Origin: an uncultured Acidaminococcus sp.
GTDB lineage: Bacteria; Bacillota_C; Negativicutes; Acidaminococcales; Acidaminococcaceae
Assembly: GCA_900314165.1 (NCBI GenBank)
Contig: OMUE01000060.1
Span: 1 to 6,913 of the forward strand
Direction of reading: 5' to 3'
Length of the DNA stretch: 6,913 bases
Shown here: positions 5,629 through 6,913 of the stretch, one piece after another
How positions within the stretch are numbered: the first letter of the stretch is position 1
Layout of the letters: the number at the start of each line of letters is the position of its first letter
Translations under genes and position numbers: made by a program
Notes under the pieces: model-generated
The model's database searches: none
Seen by the model: only the letters and a program-made list of their open reading frames with translations
Told to the model about the DNA's origin: nothing

Positions 5629-6828
5629 ATGAAAAAACTTAATCTGTTAGGAGTGGCCGCGACACTGATAGCTCTCAGTGTATGTCGTACACCTGAGCTG
5701 GAAGCCGCTGCTGCTAAAAACCAATATCGGCCTGCCAGCGGTGGGTATACCATCACCTTACCTCCTGGCAGCCAGGAGTTGTATCATACATCTACGGGGA
5801 TCCGTTTTACGGTGGGCGAAGATTTTATGGTCAGTGCCGATTTATACACACTGCCCAGTTTTGTCAGTGTCCCCATGAAGCAGTATTCCAGTGAGCAGAA
5901 GAAAGAATTCAAGGAATTTGTTGGTAAAGTCCAGGATTTCCCAGATTCTACCATCAACGAAGAAGGCAGTACCAATGTGGCTGATAAAGTGGCCAGCCGG
6001 TTCCGCCGCCGTCGGCAGCTGCAGACAGAAACAGAGACTTCTGTAGAAAAGGCTCCCGAAAAAGATACCTTTACGTATGAAGCAGTCATGGCAGACAGCC
6101 AGAAATCCAACCGGCCTTATGTAATTGGCCGTGCCTACCAGCCTCAGAAGAATGTATTGTTGGTGGTTAACGTAAATGCCCCTGAAGAAATGCAGGAAGC
6201 AGCCAAACAAGCGTTCAAAGCCGTAACCAGTGATTTGACGTTGTCCAAGGTCAAATACACGGATGAAAATATACTGACCGTTCCCAGTATGGGATATGAG
6301 ATGGAGATTCCCAGCGGCTGGCGCATGTACACGATGCGAGCAGATACAGTTTTGTTCGGGCGCAGCCTTAGCAGCGTCCATACAGATGGCCTGATGGTCA
6401 GAGAATTCAGTGATGATTCTTTTAAGGATCTGGGGACTTCCAATAAAGCCGGATTGGCTAAAGCAGAAAGTGATTTCATTGCCAAGTTGACCCGGTATAC
6501 GCCCAACATCACAATCCTGCGCCACGAACCGATCACAGTCGGTTCCTTGAATGGCAGCCTGGCAGAATCCACAGATAATGAGGATCTGAAAAAAGTCTTT
6601 ATCATCAACACGTATCTGATGAACGAACATGGCAATGGTTATATGATCCGCTACCATACGGATGATACCATCAATTATGATTTGAAATTAAAGGCCTTTA
6701 AATCCTCTGTAGAGTCCTTTAAATTGCTGCCCCATAACGAACTATCCGAAGAACCGGAAACGCCTGTCCAGGAGCCAATGAGGAGACGGATTTTCAGAAG
6801 AAGCCCTGTTGCAGCTGCTGAGGATTAG
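5629..6828 (+). CDS. Exported protein of unknown function with two PsbP/DcrB-like halves
   Basis: I do not recognise a named family. The ATG at 5629 is chosen because AGAGGG (5618-5623) lies five bases before it and a signal peptide starts there: KK, a hydrophobic core (about 4-18) and alanine-rich AAAA (26-29) as likely cleavage region. C19 follows LSV, a poor lipobox because position -1 is Val, so a lipoprotein is possible but not favoured. The 399-residue protein looks duplicated. GGYTITLPPG (38-47) corresponds to MGYEMEIPSG (221-230). The segment from NVLLVVNVNAP to AFKAVTSDLTLS (175-206) corresponds to GYMIRYHTDD to AFKSSVESFKLL (337-367). A beta-rich unit beginning GYxxxIPxGW and ending in a helix resembles PsbP/DcrB-type domains. 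Arginine clusters occur at 124-129 and 385-391. An in-frame ATG at 5590 would add 13 residues before the signal peptide, overlapping a hairpin, and is unlikely. Confidence 0.85.
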   Translation: MKKLNLLGVAATLIALSVCRTPELEAAAAKNQYRPASGGYTITLPPGSQELYHTSTGIRFTVGEDFMVSADLYTLPSFVSVPMKQYSSEQKKEFKEFVGKVQDFPDSTINEEGSTNVADKVASRFRRRRQLQTETETSVEKAPEKDTFTYEAVMADSQKSNRPYVIGRAYQPQKNVLLVVNVNAPEEMQEAAKQAFKAVTSDLTLSKVKYTDENILTVPSMGYEMEIPSGWRMYTMRADTVLFGRSLSSVHTDGLMVREFSDDSFKDLGTSNKAGLAKAESDFIAKLTRYTPNITILRHEPITVGSLNGSLAESTDNEDLKKVFIINTYLMNEHGNGYMIRYHTDDTINYDLKLKAFKSSVESFKLLPHNELSEEPETPVQEPMRRRIFRRSPVAAAED

Positions 6829-6857
6829 GAATTAGTTATACAGGGTTTAGGGATTAG
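6822..6857 (+). repeat. Degenerate NNNTTAG heptamer repeats
   Basis: GGATTAG (6822-6828) and GAATTAG (6829-6835) are adjacent seven-base units. GGGTTTAG (6843-6850, one base longer) and GGATTAG (6851-6857) follow after a seven-base interruption. The stop codon of the preceding gene is the TAG of the first unit. Another unit, AGATTAG, lies at 6878-6884. Confidence 0.6.
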
Positions 6858-6881
6858 ATCTCAGTCCCTGGGTATTGAGAT
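6838..6881. repeat. Overlapping small inverted repeats after the last gene
   Basis: ATCTCA (6858-6863) pairs with TGAGAT (6876-6881). AGGGA (6849-6853) pairs with TCCCT (6865-6869). ATACAGGG (6838-6845) nearly pairs with CCCTGGGTAT (6866-6875), leaving two bases bulged. These structures exclude one another. No T run follows on the plus strand, so none is a standard terminator of the preceding gene. Confidence 0.4.
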
Positions 6882-6883
6882 TA

Positions 6884-6913
6884 GAAAAAAGAAAAAAGAA
6901 AAAAGAAAAAAGA
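6884..6913. repeat. Heptanucleotide tandem repeat (GAAAAAA)n, cut by window end
   Basis: Four perfect GAAAAAA units run from 6884 to 6911, followed by GA at the window edge, so the array may continue. Read as AAAAAAG, the units follow directly in register after AGATTAG (6878-6884). No coding frame or promoter is apparent here. Confidence 0.85.

Noticed and set aside
5629..5688. Lipoprotein signal with C19 as the lipidated residue
   Set aside because: Val at position -1 is unlike a normal lipobox (Gly, Ala or Ser), and an alanine-rich type I cleavage region follows. Kept only as a possibility.
5842..6657. A 271-codon open frame on the minus strand opposite the exported-protein gene
   Set aside because: The plus-strand frame has a good ribosome binding site, a signal peptide and duplicated domains. 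The minus frame shows no domain-like pattern or start signal that I can support.
6843..6857. GGGTTTAGGG as a telomere-like repeat
   Set aside because: It occurs once only, within a loose heptamer tract beside bacterial genes, so the resemblance is chance.
6876..6913. A/T-rich heptamer run as terminator for an unseen minus-strand gene
   Set aside because: Read on the minus strand, the T runs come before the hairpin instead of after it, the wrong order for intrinsic termination.

Overview
The window is a compact, entirely plus-strand stretch of a bacterial chromosome carrying seven protein-coding genes and no mobile element, RNA gene or CRISPR array that I can recognise. The short, bacterial-type PssA/Psd pair, strong GGAGG-type ribosome binding sites, frequent GTG and TTG starts and intermediate base composition suggest a Firmicutes-like organism. 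A PE-making diderm lineage such as the Negativicutes is my best guess, but this is inference and the window holds no taxonomic marker.

Region 1 (1-2710) is the visible part of an operon: psd (phosphatidylserine decarboxylase), pssA (phosphatidylserine synthase) and a membrane-embedded family 2 glycosyltransferase, ending in a strong intrinsic terminator. Psd and PssA form the two-step route CDP-diacylglycerol + serine -> phosphatidylserine -> phosphatidylethanolamine. The glycosyltransferase follows within 20 bases and probably builds a surface glycan or glycolipid. The promoter of this operon lies upstream of the window.

Region 2 (2707-5550) starts with a recognisable promoter and contains a HAD-family phosphatase, a methylthioadenosine/purine nucleoside phosphorylase-family enzyme and an MTA/SAH deaminase, packed with gaps of only a few bases. 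The phosphorylase has Asn where adenine-specific MTA phosphorylases have Asp. With the adjacent deaminase this points to breakdown of methylthioadenosine through methylthioinosine (MTA -> MTI -> hypoxanthine + methylthioribose-1-phosphate), rather than direct phosphorolysis of MTA. The HAD enzyme may act on a phosphate product of this route or on the pyrophosphate released in SAM synthesis.

Region 3 (5551-6913) has two adjacent small hairpins, then a gene for an exported protein of unknown function made of two similar halves of a PsbP/DcrB-like type. It ends in a short low-complexity tract of NNNTTAG heptamers that passes into a perfect (AAAAAAG)n run cut by the window edge.

Most notable are the inferred MTI route, the internally duplicated exported protein with two arginine clusters, and the heptamer repeat tract that includes the stop codon of the last gene. 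No clearly new system is evident; most genes belong to well-known families.
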